From Hyaloraphidium curvatum (taxonomy: Eukaryota; Monoblepharomycota; Hyaloraphidiomycetes; Hyaloraphidiales; Hyaloraphidiaceae), in contig JAIVFI010000012.1 of assembly GCA_025558095.1 (NCBI GenBank), forward strand, positions 1-64,000: a stretch of DNA of 64,000 nt. The letters run 5' to 3'. The notes under the pieces were generated by a model. It saw only the letters and a program-made list of their open reading frames with translations. It had not been told where the DNA came from and ran no database searches. A program made the translations under genes and the position numbers. Below, piece after piece: positions 20,306 to 32,293 of the stretch. Every line of letters begins with the position of its first letter. The stretch's first letter is position 1.

Positions 20306-21480
20306 ATGGCCGCCGTCTCGGCGCCGTTGGACGTCGAGGCGCTTCTCCGACGCGGCGGCTTCCGCTTCGACCGCTCCTTCGATGTCTCGCCCGTCGCGCA
20401 CGCCGACGGGACCCCCTTCACGAAGGAGCGCCCGCCCACGCGATTCCGGGGGGCCATGTCCTCGGGCTGGATCGGCGGCAACGGGCGTCTCATCGGATCC
20501 TACGTCTACTGCTTCGCGCTGCGCTGCATGTTGGCCTACACGGCCCCGCTGGGCTACCCGGACCCGGTCTCGCTGCACACCGACTTTTACGCCTCGGCCC
20601 CGGCCGGCGCCGAGGTCGAGGTCGTCCTGAAGGAGCGGAAGCGGGGCAAGAGCTACGTCTTTGTCGACGCCGAGCTCCTGGTGCTGCCGCCAAAAGACGG
20701 GAAGGAGCTGGTTTCTGCCACGCTCTCGAAGAAACCCTTGAAGGCGGCTGGGCCCGTCCCCATTGTCGGCTGCCACGGGGTCTTTGGCAATCTGCTGCCG
20801 GAGGGCGAGGGCCGCCAGGTGGTCACCACCCGCTACAAGGCGCCCTCGGTCATCCCGCCGTTCGACCAGTGCGTCGACCCGTACCGGCTTTTGGCCTACT
20901 CGCGGCCGGACACGATACACCGGCAGCCCTCCGACACTGCCATAAACGTTCGGGATACGGTGGTCCAAAGATCAGATCCCGCTGCCCTCATCAAGGCCTT
21001 CAAGAAGGCCGAGGCCGAGATCAAGGGCGGAAGCGCGACGTCAGTCCTCGATTATGGGGAGGCCGAGCAATGGGTTTCGATGTCGGACAGCCGGCCCAAC
21101 GACGCCTTGAGCATCGCCTACTACTGCGATATGCTGTGAGTTCGCCTTTTCTCAACGCTTTCAATCGAGTCCTTACATGTTTGAACAGCCCACCCAACTA
21201 CGTCCTCCAGGAACGCCTCGAGCGAGCCCGCTACGGCGTCCGCAAGCTCCCCACCACCATCTCCCTCTCGATCCACTTCTACTCGCTGCCCAAGACCGTC
21301 CTCCTCCGCCGCTCGGTCGTTGCGAGCCTGTTCTCGGCCGGCAGGGGCGGCGCGGGCCTCTCGGACTTTGAGATCTGCCTATGGGACGAGTCGGGGGAGC
21401 ACGTCGTGGCGCTGGCGAGGCAGACGGTCCACCTGCTCGAGATCCCGGACCGGAAGGCGGGTTCCAAGGCCAAACTATAA
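20306..21480 (+). CDS. Acyl-CoA thioesterase-like double-hotdog protein with PTS1
   Basis: Exons 20306-21135 and 21189-21480 (intron 53 nt, phase 2), 373 residues. The block GNGRLIGSYVYCFALRCMLAY, then SLHTDFYASAPAGAEVEV and GKSYVFVDAELL, is typical of the TesB/4HBT_3 thioesterase-like superfamily, with a second hotdog in the C-terminal half (LSIHFYSLP, FEICLWDESG). The protein ends KAKL; AKL is a canonical PTS1 tripeptide, so peroxisomal import is expected. The likely reaction is hydrolysis of acyl-CoA to free acid and CoA. Many fungal members of this superfamily are uncharacterised, so chain-length preference is unknown. Confidence 0.8.
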
Positions 21481-21681
21481 GCTCGGCCGCGATTAGAGCC
21501 GCAGCCTCGGCACGAATCGATCCAGAGTCTACATCTGCCGTGTGCGCACGATCGAGTGATTGGAGGGCAGCGGGTAATCCACGGGTCCCCGAGCAAGGAT
21601 CTTCCACTCGTCAAACGCCACGACGGGGACCCCGCTTCCTCCCCTAAGAGAACCAGCCACGCCGCGGAAGACGGTACAGAG

Positions 21682-22554
21682 ATGCCGCTCTTCTCGCTCC
21701 CCGAATCTCCCTCGTCCCGCCTCGCCCTGGGCCTCGCCGCCGTCGCCGGCGCCGCGCTCCTCGTCGTCTTTCCCCGCAAGCTGCTCCTCATCCCCCAGCT
21801 CATTTACCTCTCCCTCGGAGCCCCTCGCGACCCGAACGCGGCCTGGGACAAGTTCTGGTCCGGGATTTCGCGCACGGGCAAGGGCGGCGAGGTGCTGTGG
21901 GATGCGGCGGACGAGGGCGAGCTGGCGGACGTTCTGGCCAAAGCGGCCACGCGGATGGACGGGACCCTGCCGGTCATCGATGTCGGGTGCGGAAACGGGA
22001 GATTCGCGAGGGCATTCGCGGGAAAAGGGGCGCGGAAGGTGCTCGGGGTCGATGTCTCCCGGGCCGCCGTGGCAAGGGCGAAGGAAGAGTCCAAGGAAGC
22101 GACCGGCGTCGAGTTCAGAGTCATGGACATTGCGAAGGAGGGAGCTGGCGAATCGCTGGCTGCCGAGCTAGGCCCAGCCAACGTCTTCATGAGGGGCGTG
22201 TTCCACGTGCTCAACAAAGAGCAGCGAAAGGTTGCCACGAGGAACCTGGCGCTCATCACCGCCGGGAAAGGGGCGGTTTACTGCTCCGAGACGAGCTATG
22301 GCGGCGATCCCCTTGACCATCTGGTGGCACAGGGCGCGACGCCAACGTACATGCCTGACCCGGTCAGGAGGCTGATCGCCGCTGGCCTTCCACCACCGAC
22401 GAGCTTCAGCCGGAAGGACCTGATCGACGTCTTCCCCGAGAATGAGTGGGAGGTGCTGGAGTGCGGGGAGATTACGATGAGGGGTCTGCCGCTGACCGGC
22501 AAAGGGGAAACGGAGCCCATCCCGGGCTACTATGGCATTGTCCGACTCAAATGA
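21682..22554 (+). CDS. SAM-dependent class I methyltransferase with N-terminal membrane anchor
   Basis: 290 residues from ATG 21682, no intron. A hydrophobic segment (LALGLAAVAGAALLVVF) precedes the Rossmann core: motif I is VIDVGCGNGRFARAF, the next acidic strand ends VLGVDVS, and MDIAKEG is motif II-like. The acceptor-binding half (SETSYGGDPLDHL, YMPDPVRR) is not one I can assign. The anchor suggests an organelle or ER membrane. An upstream in-frame extension to 21556 looks non-coding. Neighbours do not define the substrate. Confidence 0.78.
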   Translation: MPLFSLPESPSSRLALGLAAVAGAALLVVFPRKLLLIPQLIYLSLGAPRDPNAAWDKFWSGISRTGKGGEVLWDAADEGELADVLAKAATRMDGTLPVIDVGCGNGRFARAFAGKGARKVLGVDVSRAAVARAKEESKEATGVEFRVMDIAKEGAGESLAAELGPANVFMRGVFHVLNKEQRKVATRNLALITAGKGAVYCSETSYGGDPLDHLVAQGATPTYMPDPVRRLIAAGLPPPTSFSRKDLIDVFPENEWEVLECGEITMRGLPLTGKGETEPIPGYYGIVRLK

Positions 22555-22756
22555 GCAAGGCGACTGCAAATGAACGAATGAATTCATCAATACACATACA
22601 CTTTGCGGGTACAGAACGGATATACAGCTCCGCGCACTCAAGACTTGCCTCGCTCTCCACACACACGTTCCTTTGAGGTCCATGCCTTCACACCATGCAG
22701 ACAATCAACGAGATACACACCACGACGAATGCAGTTCCGGGACCGCTTCAAGCCGT

Positions 22757-23338
22757 TCAGTCAAAGTCCATGAACATGAGGTCCGACTCGGCCCGCGGGC
22801 CGCTTCCGCTCAACATTTGCGCAGGAGAGACGCCGCTGAGGCCCGTCAGAGTCCTTTGAAGTGAGTCAGTGAGAACGGTAGTCGGTTGTCGGGGCGTTCG
22901 GGGTGCTTACGAGTAAAGCTTCAGAGACGAGTCACGAGTCGTGGGGGAGCCGACCGAAAACGTGGGAGGCGAAGCGACGACTTTGGGCGGAGCGACGACC
23001 GGCGGCACCCAAGACCGCGCCTGGCCGGCGACCGGGCGTGGCCCTTGCGACTGGGTCGGCAGGGAGGTCGAGAGCGCTGCGGCCGGGCGCGGAGCCTTGC
23101 TGGCAGCCGGCTCTGGCAACGGCTCCGCGGGCGCCGCCAGGCGGTCATCGGCATCCAAATCTTCGAAAAAGAACATGGCGACGTCGTCGCCGTCGGCAGC
23201 GGAAGGCGCGGGAGACATCGGAGTGTTTGGAAGCCCGCTTTCCTCGGATCGGCTGAGGTCACGTGAGCTCCCGCCGATCACGACACTTGCGACGGTGGAA
23301 GGTGGCTGCGCAGTTACTTTATGGCAGCTTTTCGTCAT
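22757..23338 (-). CDS. Unidentified Pro/Ser-rich protein with acidic C-terminus
   Basis: Two exons, 22911-23338 and 22757-22853, joined by a 57-nt intron (gtaagc...aaag, phase 2), give 174 residues from the first in-frame ATG. The middle has DGDDVAMFFFEDLDADDRL; the last exon ends with SDLMFMDFD. The acidic-aromatic clusters resemble transcriptional activation or short interaction motifs, but no DNA-binding domain is seen. The frame stays open upstream to about 23650 and includes a basic segment (FRRLRGGKDRAQAQAERL) that may be a missing N-terminal exon; it would overlap the first exon of the carboxylase on the other strand. Confidence 0.45.
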
Positions 23339-23606
23339 CGTACTGCGGGCAGTACAAATTCGATGGAGAGCTGCTGATTGCGGCAAGGACGGCTTGCGAC
23401 CGTCAGCCGCGGTCGGATTGAGATCACTGGGGCAACAACGGTCGTCAGCTTCAATCCTGAGGCATCCTACGTTTCGGGTTGTTTTCTCATTCTCGGGAGT
23501 TTTCTTGGCGAGGGCCAGTCGTTCTGCTTGGGCTTGGGCGCGGTCTTTGCCACCTCTGAGACGTCGGAACGCGTTTCGCCGGAGTTCCGACTCTTTGAAG
23601 CCGGCA

Positions 23607-26600
23607 ATGAAGGTCTCATGGGGTCCCAAGGGCCCGAAAGGGCCGGTCAATCAGCCTCCGACGGGAGTATCTTGGGGACCACCCGGTTCGGGAGCGGCGA
23701 ACGCAGATGTTCCGGCGTCCCGGGTCAGCGCGATTGCTAGCCACCTGGCGAAAGTGAGCTCTCTGCAACGCGTTTTCTTCGGTATATTCTGACAGAGCGC
23801 TCCTGGTTTCAGGACGGGGCTCGGCCCGCCATCCTCATCGCCAACCGAGGGGAAATCGCCATCCGGATTGCCGACGCCGCCGCGTCCCTCAACTTGAAGT
23901 CAATCGCCGTGTTTTCGGAAGACGACGCCCAGTGCCTCCATGTCCGGAAGGCGGATGAGGTGAGGATCGTCGTCGCGGGCTCGCTGGACTTCTGGCGGTC
24001 CCGCATTGGCGCGGGAGACATGCTGACCGTGCCTGTCCACCGCCAGGCTTTCCCCCTGAAAGGAACTGGAGCTGCGGCGTATCTGGACGTGGAGCAGATT
24101 GCCAACGCCGCGCGTGAGACGGGAGCTGCTGCGGTTCATCCCGGATATGGCTTCTTGGCCGAGTCTCCCGCGCTCCCTCTCGCGCTCGCGAAGCGCGGCA
24201 TCGCCTTCATCGGACCCACGGCTCCGGTCCTCGAGCTCTTTGGAGACAAGCAGTCCGCCAAGGACCTCGCAGCCAAGACGGGCGTCGCGACTGTCCCCGG
24301 GACCAACGGAGCCATTCGGTCTCCCGACGAAGCCGTGGCCTTCATGAAGTCTCTTGTCGGGCAAGGTGTCTACGAGGGTGTCATGGTCAAGGCGGTCTAC
24401 GGTGGCGGCGGACGCGGAATGCGGGCAGTGACTTCGGTCGACGCCCTTCCGGACGCGGTGGCCCGGTGCCAGTCGGAAGCTCGTGCCTCGTTCGGGCGGG
24501 ACGAAGTCTACTGCGAAGCTCTGGTGTCCAACCCCCGCCACGTGGAAGTTCAGCTGCTCGCGACCGCGGCAGCACAGATCACGTTGGGGACGCGGGACTG
24601 CACGCTGCAGCGGCGGCACCAGAAGATCATCGAGATCGCCCCGGCCCCCATGCTCGATCCCCGCGTCGCCAAGGAGCTGGAAGAGGCTACCGTGAAGATG
24701 GCCAAGGCGAGCGGGTTCGTTGGCCTCGGGACGTGGGAGTTTCTCGTCAAGGGGAACCGCTGGTGGTTCATGGAAGTGAACGCCAGAGTGCAAGTCGGTC
24801 GGTACAGTCGCTTTGCCTTCGTCTCCCAGCCTATCTGATTCATGTGTTTCAGAGCACACGGTGACGGAAGAGGTGTTCGGCGTCGACCTCGTCGCTTCGC
24901 AGATTCGGATCGGCTTGAACCCCAAGATCAGCGTAGAAGAACTGGGCTTGGTCGACTACGCCAATGGTTCCGTCCGTCCTAGGGGCTGGGCCGTGCAGCT
25001 TCGCGTCAACGTTGGTCCAACGCTCGCCGTTTGGCCCCGGAATGCTCACTTGGCTTCCCTAAACAGATGGAAAAGGCCGAGTTCCTGTCGCCCACGGAGA
25101 GCATATGGGTCCCCACTTCCGGCGGAACTCTCCTCGCTTTTGAGCCGCCATCGGGCCGGGGCATTCGTGTCGACACCTCCGGCTACTCGGGGTACAGGAC
25201 CAACGCCAACTTCGACCCGCTGCTTGCCAAGATCATCGTCTCTTCCCCGTCGGGCAGCCTCGCCGCGGTCTTTGCGCGCTGCAGGCGCGCCTTGGAGGAA
25301 ACCCGGATCGAGGGCGTCGAGACCAACGCGGCCTTCCTCAAGGCCATCCTCGAGAACGGCGACGTCGAAGCGTTTGGCGCCGGGCAGCCGCGGGGCCTCG
25401 TTCTCCACACGAAATGGATCGAGGACAAGATGGACGAGCTGTGCGTCATTGTCGGCTGGAAGGAGCCCGAAGGCCGGCCCCAGGGAGCCCTCTCTCGGGC
25501 GGCGTCTCGGCCGCTCTACTTCACCAGCGCGGACCTCGGGTCCGCCGTCGTTGGCACCGCCGGAACTTCCGCGGATGCGGCTGTTCCTTCCATCCCCGCT
25601 CCGCCCGGCACCACCGCCGTCCCGGTGCCCATGCAGGCGACCATCGTCAGCATCGACGTGTCGGTCGGCCAGACGGTCAAGAAGGGCCAGCAGATCGGCG
25701 TGCTGAACGCGATGAAGATGGAGCACGTGATCTCGGCCCCGTTTCCTGGCGTCGTGAGGATGATCTCGGCTGCTGTGGGGCAGACGCTGCCGAAGTCTTT
25801 CCCGTTCGCGTTCGTGGAGCCGGCCGGCGCGGGAGCGGGCGAGGGCGACGAGGAGGCCACCAAGACTCAGGATCCGGACCGCATCCGCCCGGATCTCGCG
25901 CTGTCGATCGAACGCCACGAGATTACCTTGGACCACAGGCGACCGGACGCGGTTGCTAGGAGGAGAAAGCTCGGACATCGCACAGCGCGGGAGAACGTCG
26001 AGGACCTCATCGACAAGGGTTCGTTCATCGAGGTGAGACACTTTGAGGTTGCTCTGTGGTTCCTGTTCTCACGTTCCGTGGAGTACGGGCCTTTAATGGT
26101 GGCCGCTCAGCGGCAGCGTCGGTCGTTCGAGGATCTGCTGAAGCAGACGCCCGCGGACGGCTTGGTTGCCGGGTGGGCGCATGTCAATGGAGATCTCTTC
26201 GACGACGAACTGCGGACCCGAGTGATGGTCGCCTCCTACGACTACACGGTTCTTGCGGGCACGCAAGGAGGTTGGTGGAGTGCGTGTTCGGGCATCGATT
26301 ATGTGCCTGACGTTTGTCGTGATAGCTCTGAACCACAGGAAGAAGGACCGACTTTTCTCCCTTGCTCTCGAGCGCCGCGTCCCCGTGGTCTTCTTCTGCG
26401 AGGGCGGCGGCGGGCGCCCGGGTGACACGGACATCTGGGGTGCCAGTGGTGGTCTCGACATCATGACGTTCCGGATGTGGGGCCAGCTCTCCGGGCTCGT
26501 GCCCATGATCGGCATCACGAACGGGTACTGCTTTGCCGGCAACGCTGCGCTGCTGGGTTGCTGCGACGTCATCATCGCGACCGAGAATTCGAACATTGGA

Positions 26601-27790
26601 ATGGGCGGCCCGGCCATGATCGAAGGTGGCGGCTTGGGCGTCGTGAAGCCCACCGAGGTCGGCCCCGTGTCCGTTCAAGCTCCAAACGGGTGCGTTTGTC
26701 GACGGGGTCGCGGCTTCCGGGCACGAACTGACCGCCGCCCTTCCTGACCAGCGTGATCGACATCCTCGTCAAGGACGAGGCCGAGGCCGTGCGTATGGCG
26801 AAGAAGTACCTCAGCTACTTCCAGGGACCTCTGAAGACGTGGACCTGTCCGGACCAGCGGAACCTGCGGCACATCGTCCCGGAGAACCGTCTTCGAGCCT
26901 ACGACATTCGCAAGGTCATCTACGGAATGGCCGACACGGATTCGGTGCTCGAGCTCCGCGAGCAGTTCGGGCTGGGGATGATCACCGCGCTGATCCGCAT
27001 CGAGGGGCGCCCGATGGGGCTGATTGCCAACAACACGTGGCATCTCGGCGGCGCGATCGACGCCGACGCCGGGGACAAGGCGTCGAGGTTCATGCAGCTC
27101 TGCGACGCGTACGAGCTACCTATTGTGGCGCTGTGCGACACCCCTGGGTTCATGGTTGGCGTTGACCACGAGAAGACCGCGCTGGTGCGGCACGTCTCGC
27201 GAATGATGGTGACGGCGGGCTCCATTACCGTGCCATACATTGTCGTTGTGGCAAGTTCTTTCGCCCCGCCCTTCGGCAATCGCTAACGCCTGATCTGCAC
27301 AGCCTCGCAAAGGATACGGACTCGGCGCCCAGGCCATGGCTGCCGGCTCCTTCCACGGCCCGCACATGATCGTCTCCTGGCCGACCGGCGAGTTCGGCGG
27401 GATGGGCCTCGAAGGCGCTGTTCGTCTGGCCTACCGGTGAGCAGCGGTGTCTTCCGTGCCCATCTCGATCCGCTGACATTGCTGCGAAGGAATGAACTGG
27501 CTGCTATCCCGGACCCGAAGGAAAGGCTCGACCAGGAGAACCGGATGATTGCCGAGCTGTACGAGAACGGGAAGGCCATCCGCGCCGCCGAGTTCCTCGA
27601 GGTATGGATACTACCTGGCTTACGCTCTGTTCGGGCAGCAACCAACTTTCGCGATCTCATCCAGATTGACGACGTCATCGATCCCGCCGACACGCGCCGC
27701 TACATCATTGGCGCACTGAAAACTTGCACCGGCGGTCGCGGTTGGGTGCCGGGGAGCCCGAAGAAGAGGCCGATGGTCGACACGTGGTAA
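23607..27790 (+). CDS. Single-chain biotin-dependent acyl-CoA carboxylase (BC-BCCP-CT in one polypeptide)
   Basis: Eleven exons: 23607-23753, 23813-23959, 24047-24797, 24853-25010, 25067-26032, 26084-26270, 26326-26689, 26752-27247, 27303-27436, 27490-27601, 27665-27790; 1195 residues. Order: biotin carboxylase (ILIANRGEIAIRI, AYLDVEQIA, VHPGYGFLAE, Gly-rich GGGGRGMRAV, EVNARVQVEHTVTEE), a linker, the biotinyl domain with NAMKMEH (Lys618), then a carboxyltransferase of PCC/MCC type (GTQGALNHRKKDR, EGGGGRPGD, CFAGNAALLG, LGGAIDADAGDK, RKGYGLGAQAM). It lacks the large central domain of eukaryotic ACC. Single-chain carboxylases with this order are known from some bacteria. The acyl-CoA substrate cannot be read from sequence. 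The donor near 27245-27248 is ambiguous by one codon. Confidence 0.9.
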
Positions 27791-27914
27791 AGGCCGTGTA
27801 GCCGATCTTTGGAGATAGATTCTTCTTCGTCCTGACATTATCTTTTGAACGTGGTATAACTACATTTTGCAAACGGCAGTCCATTCAAGTCAGTCTTTTT
27901 CGCACTGGAGCCCT

Positions 27915-30172
27915 TCACGGCATCGCATTTCTGTCCGACCTGCCCTGCGCGTCCCTCGCGGGTCCGATCCCGATGCTCGTTCCCGACCCCGCCACGGCTT
28001 CCGCCTGCGAGACCCGCGATGATTTGATGACCGCGAGATCGATGCCCACGGTGCTGCCGCTGGCGCTGGTCTGGGGTCCCAGGGTGGCAGACTGGGCCCG
28101 CTGCACGAGGAAGGTGCTCGAGCCCGAGGAGAGCGCCACGGTCTTCTGGCTCCCCTTCTCGGAGCTGCCCGCGGCGTCGTCGGCCTTCTTCAGGTGCAGC
28201 GATCCGGTCGATCCGATCCGCGACCCCGCCTCGCTTCCGATCGCAAAGAGGCCCACGCTCTGGGCGCTGCCGTGGGACGACCTCGTCCTGGGCGGCTTCT
28301 TGGGCGGCACGGCGGGGTCCAACACCACCATGTCGACCAAGCTCCTGACGGACTCGGAAGCTTCCCAAAGCCGCTCGTAGTACCCGCCGCCCTTGCCCGT
28401 GGCTTTCCCGGCCGACGCCATGCTCGCGGGGCCCTTCGCCCACACGATGCCGGCGAACATGGCGAGCCCGGCCAGGTTGACCGCCCCCATGATGCGGAAC
28501 ATGAGGTGCGGGCCGAACTGCTTGTACAGCGCGCCGCCGACCGTGCATCCGACCGCCGGCCCGAGCCCCGAGAAGATGGCGTTCAGGATGCCCTGCGAGG
28601 TCGCTTCCCTGCCGACGGGCGCGATCTGCCCCACGAACTTGACGCCCGCGGCCCACGCCGTCGCGAAGCAGGCTCCGTTGAGCGTCTCGATGGCCAGCAC
28701 GCCCCAGACCGTGCCCGGCGTGAGGAACGAGTAGGAGAAGACGCGTATGGACATGGCGGCCTGCGAGAGCATGATGGTGCCGGGTATGCCGAGCCGCTTG
28801 AGGATGTGCTTCGAAAAGTAGAACATCGGGGCCTCGGTGGTGATGCTGGCGAGCGAGGTGATGCCAAGAAGTGTGGTCGGGGCCCCGAGGGACAGGAGAA
28901 AGAGCCACTGGAAGGTGCTGATCACGACGAGCGTCATGCCGATGCAGAACATCTGTAATGGCGAGGCAGAGTTGGCGGATTGCATGAAGGAATCAAGAGC
29001 ACAAAGCTTACGGCAAAAAGGAATCCAAACACGTTCACGTTCAGCAGCCAGCCCCACCCCCCGGGCGGCGGGGCGGACGCCGGCGCCAGCTCCTTGATCG
29101 CGGGCGGCGCCGCCACCAACCTCGGGCTCGACACCGCGCTGGTCCGCCCGTCCAAGCTCTTCTTGAGCATCGCCATTCTCAGGTCCCCACCCGGCTTCAG
29201 GTTCGGGTCCGCGGTGCCGGGCGAGCTCGGAGAGGTCCCTTGCGAGGGAGACGCGGCCATCAAGGAGGGGTCGATGACCGAGAACATGCTGCTGTCGGTC
29301 GACGCGAGGCTGGGCCGGTGCTTCGCCAGGACCGCCGCGGGCCGGGCCGCTGCCTCCTTCGTTGCCTCGCTCGGGGGCGATTGCCGCTTCCAGTAGTTGG
29401 GAACCCGCCAGAGGAGCGCGCAGACCCCGCAGACCGCGACGGCCCGCACGTAGAACGGGAGGTGCAGGTTCTGCGTGTGCGAGACGAGCAGCGAGACCAG
29501 GAAGGACGTGGTGCCGCACGCGAGGGTGCCAAAGACGCGCTGTTGGCCGTACTTGTCGGATTCCTCCCCAAGCATGCCTGTCGGAAGGGGCCGCAGTGAG
29601 CCCATTGGAAGACAGCGAAAGAGAGGCATCGCATCCCACCAAGAACGAGGCTATCCGTCAGCGGGTTGACAGCGACCATGCACAGGGAATATGCGATGTA
29701 CATCCCGACCATGACGGGGTAAGTGGGCTTCAGGAACCTGGTCCGCGGCATCGGAAGGTCGGCGACGTGCCCGGCGCCGCAGCCGGCACGACCCACATCA
29801 GGTTCAGGAAGGTGCCCATCATGATGACCTGGAAGATCAGGATCGAGCGATAGCGGCCCGTTCTATCCGCGATGGAGGTCCATAGGGGCACGCAGAGGAA
29901 GGCGATGATGGGCTGGAGGGACGACAGCACGCCGATCTGCTCTTCGTCGAATCCGAGCACGTTCTGTCCGGGACTAGACGTCAGACGGGAGCACGTCAGA
30001 TGAAACGATTGTTGCACGCACCTTCCAGACGAGCGTGAAGTACGGGCCGGCGGAGCACCTGCGAGCCCGACCCGTGAGCCCGATACCCCGGCAAACACCA
30101 TCCCTTCCGACGGATCTCCCACCAGCCGGTAAACAGCAGCGCATATATCGCTTTGGCGTAGAGGAAACGCAT
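27915..30172 (-). CDS. Major facilitator superfamily transporter, MFS_1-like/MFSD6 type
   Basis: Exons 30123-30172, 30022-30058, 29797-29963, 29640-29737, 29012-29577 and 27915-28952; 651 residues; all phases agree. The N-terminus MRFLYAKAIYALLFTGW leads into TM1; SIADRTGRYR is the MFS loop 2-3 motif after TM2. A long Ser/Pro-rich cytosolic loop separates the two six-helix halves. The second half contains TEAPMFYFSKHIL and WAAGVKFVGQIAP followed by EATSQGILNAIFSGLGPAVG, the hallmark of the MFSD6-like branch. The last ~170 residues are a Ser-rich cytosolic tail. Substrate unknown. Confidence 0.82.
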
Positions 30173-30642
30173 GGCCGGGCCCCGGCGGTCCTGTCACGCC
30201 GCGGCAAGGCACGGCCGGCGAACCCGCGGCCCGCTCCCCGTCCGCGTTCCCTCGTCCCGCTCCTCGACGCCGCCGGACGCCCGCGGGACGCGTCGTGGCG
30301 GGTGGCAAGGATGGAAACGGGCGGCTCCGGGTGCGATGGAAGGGTGCGGATGGCGGTGGAGCGGTGCTCGGGCTCCGCCGATCCCGGGTCTGATCCCGCG
30401 TCGGAGTTTCGTCGCACGGCCCCGGAAGGGTTCCGTGCTCGGAGGCTGTGCGCGGGCGACGCAACCGATGCCGCAGCGGTGGTCCGCCGAGGTCCAGATG
30501 GAACGCATCGCTGCGATGTCGCCGACGAGCGTGTGTCGGGCAAGCGCGGAGCTGCTGGCCGGGCCAGACAAACCTCGAAGCCCCGACTGCACCGGTCTAG
30601 TGACGAGGGTCTCTTCCAAGAAACAAGCTCCCCAGTTGATTG
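30173..30642. other. Intergenic region, nothing recognised
   Basis: About 470 bases upstream of the MFS gene and downstream of the ankyrin-like gene. I searched it for a missing N-terminal Fanzor exon and saw no convincing frame. Confidence 0.35.
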
Positions 30643-32154
30643 CTACTCTTCCACGACCTCGTTCTCCCACCACTTCATCGCGACCATCTCGACGATCTCC
30701 GCAGGCAACCCCGCCCTGCGCTCCCCGTCCTCCCCCGCCCGGGCACCCCAGCACCCCCTTTCGGCCCACCTCCCCGCATAGATCACCGCCTTCACGTCCT
30801 CGACCGCCCACGGGTAGACGCCGGGGGACAGCACCCGCACCGCCTTCCTCGCGGGCGGCCCGCCGAGGTGCATTGCCAGCCTGACCAGCCCGCGGAAGCC
30901 GTAGTACGCCCCCCCGATACGGCACGCGAGCTCCGCGGCCGCGGCGACGTCGCGCGCCTTGAGCGGGGTGTCGGAGCGGGCGACGGCGAGGCGCAGGGAG
31001 CGGAAGAGCTCGTGGCGGGTCGATTGGAGGTGGGTGTCGAAGAAGGAGTGGAAGCCGAAGTGGAAGGGGGGCAGGTCGAGGAGGCCCTGGATGGGGGAGA
31101 AGAAACCCTGCGGTGATCGGAGCAGGTCGCGGTCGAGGAGGTAGCGGAGCCAGGTCGGGGACTTGATCCGGTCGAGGTAGTAATCGTGCGAATAAACGAC
31201 GCGCCGCACGGCTTCGCGGCCCTCGCGCGATTCGAGGTCGTCGAGGAAGAACACGAGCAGCTCCGCGCGGTTCGCGTAGATGGGCTCGATCTCGGGGGCG
31301 ACCTGGTCCTGGGTGAGCACCGAGCCGTGGATGACGGCGTGGCGGCACCAGGCGACGGGATCCTGGAGGTGGTCGAAGATGTCCATGTCCGACAGGCCGG
31401 CGAGGAAGCGCAGCCAGAGCCTGCGCGCGGGATCGGCGCCGTGCCGCACGAGGAGGCGGGCGACGTCGGCGTTCTGCGCCCGGAACAGGAGGGGCGGGAA
31501 CCAGGTGTTTTCGTCGTCGAAATCGTACGACGGGATACCGGAGAGGACGGTGGAAAACAGCTTGTCCAGGTTCGATAGGGTTTCGGGGTCGCCCGTGTGC
31601 GTCCGCGCCACGACGTCGTGCGCCGCATTGAAGGCCAACGAGCTCTCCGTGAACTCCTCGACCAGGCTGTTGTCCCGAACAACCATGCCCTCGGGCTGCT
31701 CGTGGTCCACCTTCCAGTCGATGTAGCGGTACGTCCGGCCCCTGGTCTCCAGCAACCAATCGACGACCCTGCCGCTCCCGCCGTAGAAAGCGGAGATCAG
31801 CGCGTCTGTGCAGTCCATGGGCAGCTTCGCGACGTCGCGCCACCATTCTAGCCACTCCAGCGAGCCGTGGAACGCCGCGAGGTTGAACGCGTGGACGATC
31901 GAGTCGTCGCGCTCGCAGTCTGCCTTCCAGCGCTGCTTGATGGCGAGCTCCATGGTCTGCACGGCGTACAGCAGGCGCCCGCGGTCCAAAGCGGCGGCGG
32001 CGGCGGCGTCGTTGTCGACCGCCGAGACGCAGAGCAGCTTCGCGTCGGCCGGCAAGCCGAGCTCGTCGCATCGCCGCAGCACCGTCGCGAGGACGTCCGC
32101 GCGGTCGGCCCGCGCGGCGAGGAACTTGGTCGCCGCGAAGAACAGCTGCGCCAT
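30643..32154 (-). CDS. Ankyrin-repeat-like protein, intronless
   Basis: 503 residues. Helical repeat segments such as FNLAAFHGSLEWLEWW, LISAFYGGSGRVVDWLLE and FRAQNADVARLLVRHGADP look like degenerate ankyrin units of the type expanded in chytrid and amoebal genomes. The C-terminus has GLPAEIVEMVAMKWWE, which resembles a short F-box-like LPxEIxxxI helix at an unusual C-terminal place. No catalytic domain. A protein-interaction role is likely. Its start codon lies 140 bases from the open frame of the Fanzor gene on the opposite strand. Confidence 0.65.
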   Translation of the reverse strand: MAQLFFAATKFLAARADRADVLATVLRRCDELGLPADAKLLCVSAVDNDAAAAAALDRGRLLYAVQTMELAIKQRWKADCERDDSIVHAFNLAAFHGSLEWLEWWRDVAKLPMDCTDALISAFYGGSGRVVDWLLETRGRTYRYIDWKVDHEQPEGMVVRDNSLVEEFTESSLAFNAAHDVVARTHTGDPETLSNLDKLFSTVLSGIPSYDFDDENTWFPPLLFRAQNADVARLLVRHGADPARRLWLRFLAGLSDMDIFDHLQDPVAWCRHAVIHGSVLTQDQVAPEIEPIYANRAELLVFFLDDLESREGREAVRRVVYSHDYYLDRIKSPTWLRYLLDRDLLRSPQGFFSPIQGLLDLPPFHFGFHSFFDTHLQSTRHELFRSLRLAVARSDTPLKARDVAAAAELACRIGGAYYGFRGLVRLAMHLGGPPARKAVRVLSPGVYPWAVEDVKAVIYAGRWAERGCWGARAGEDGERRAGLPAEIVEMVAMKWWENEVVEE

Positions 32155-32281
32155 CGCCCGCGGCGGCCCTGCAGAGCGAAGGACGGTACCGGGGGCGGAG
32201 CAGGTAACCCAGAAAGAGGCGGAGCGCGGACCAGCAGCAAGGGCTTGCCACCGCGTCCACTCGACTAGTTGAACAATTGCA

Positions 32282-32290
32282 CCTTGCGAC
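32282..32290 (+). repeat. Left copy of a 9-bp direct repeat flanking the Fanzor segment
   Basis: ccttgcgac occurs here and again at 33924-33932, just outside the two ends of the Fanzor coding segment. It could be a target-site or end sequence of an inserted element. Chance occurrence of a 9-mer in two flanks of about 100 bases is a few percent. Confidence 0.35.
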
Positions 32291-32293
32291 TAG

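Noticed and set aside
32150-32290. Search for an upstream exon with the RuvC-I DPG motif of the Fanzor gene
   Set aside because: No such motif or suitable donor was seen between the ankyrin-like start codon and the open frame.
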